From Halichondria panicea (lineage: Eukaryota; Porifera; Demospongiae; Suberitida; Halichondriidae): a DNA stretch of 64,000 nucleotides. Below the pieces are notes generated by a model, which saw nothing but the letters and a program-made list of their open reading frames with translations, made no database searches and was not told the origin of the DNA. The position numbers were made by a program, and so were the translations under genes. Positions 63,689 through 64,000 of the stretch are shown in pieces (within the stretch, counting starts at the first letter, position 1; the number at the start of each line of letters is the position of its first letter). The stretch lies in contig NC_087384.1 in NCBI RefSeq assembly GCF_963675165.1, forward strand, positions 6,841,682 through 6,905,681. Direction: 5' to 3'.

Positions 63689-64000
63689 AGCTATGGAGAC
63701 ATATATGACATGGAATCATTACACAATAACTTGTCAGTATAATTACCACTGTGACCAGGAGCACATGAGCACATGAGCATATATATAACTGTGTTTGGTG
63801 CTCCTACTATCACACATATATAAATCTAACTACAGCATTCGTTACCTTCCTTATAGAGTTATGTACGGATCTGATCTTTCCGTTTTGAAATTGAACTCTC
63901 AAAGTGGACAGTTAAAGTTATAGTTAGTGAAAGACTTCCCCTGAAAAACAACTCCCAAGCCCAAACACTTCATGCATGCATGCACACATACATTGGGAAT
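63689..64000. other. AKAP10 intron at the window edge
   Basis: No exon recognised. A short stretch 63,880-63,930 (GAAATTGAACTCTCAAAGTG, AAAGTTATAG) looks like a decayed arm of the palindromic family. Confidence 0.35.

Overview
The window is nuclear DNA from an early-branching animal, most likely a demosponge. The gene set is metazoan (T-box factor, ryanodine receptor, Orai, NCLX, Mondo, AKAP10, SPATA22). Genes have many short introns and sit only a few hundred bases apart, and the noncoding DNA is AT-rich and full of small inverted-repeat elements. The sponge call is inference from this overall look; no single sequence here proves it.

Layout, left to right. 0-8 kb, + strand: the 3' end of a T-box transcription factor, a small type I membrane protein with tyrosine motifs, an AKR7-type aldo-keto reductase with 10 exons, and an intronless Golgi-type sulfotransferase. 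8.1-37.0 kb, - strand: one very large, apparently complete ryanodine receptor (RyR) gene. It runs from an N-terminal exon at 37,041 to the pore and C-terminal exons at 8,148, with all expected domains in order: N-terminal beta-trefoil/MIR, RIH, three SPRY, two RyR repeat pairs, RIH-associated region, paired EF-hands, S1-S6 and C-terminal zinc domain. One of its introns carries a 3.1-kb array of a 45-bp satellite. 37.4-40.6 kb, + strand: a replication-type histone H3 with its 3' stem-loop, an Orai store-operated calcium channel, and SPATA22 (meiotic recombination). 40.8-51.4 kb, - strand: a MondoA/ChREBP bHLH-Zip factor and the sodium/calcium exchanger NCLX (SLC8B1). 51.6-53.7 kb, + strand: GPATCH3. 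53.8-64 kb, - strand: a 100-residue orphan protein, a Tudor-PHD-MYND chromatin reader, and the C-terminal part of AKAP10 with RGS domains and a PKA-anchoring helix, cut by the window edge.

Three calcium transport genes (RyR for store release, Orai for store-operated entry, NCLX for Na+/Ca2+ exchange, mitochondrial in vertebrates) lie within about 43 kb, which is the most striking arrangement here. The RyR itself looks ancestral: the selectivity filter reads GGGIADV rather than GGGIGDE, the residues just after it resemble IP3 receptors, and both EF-hands keep full calcium-binding loops that vertebrate RyRs have lost.

Introns hold several repeat families: a palindromic element of about 300 bp (at least six near-full copies plus halves), terminal-inverted-repeat elements of 100-290 bp, many minisatellites and CA/GT tracts, and a frequently repeated TCACATGA/TCATGTGA motif. 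I saw no tRNA, rRNA, CRISPR or recognisable transposase gene.
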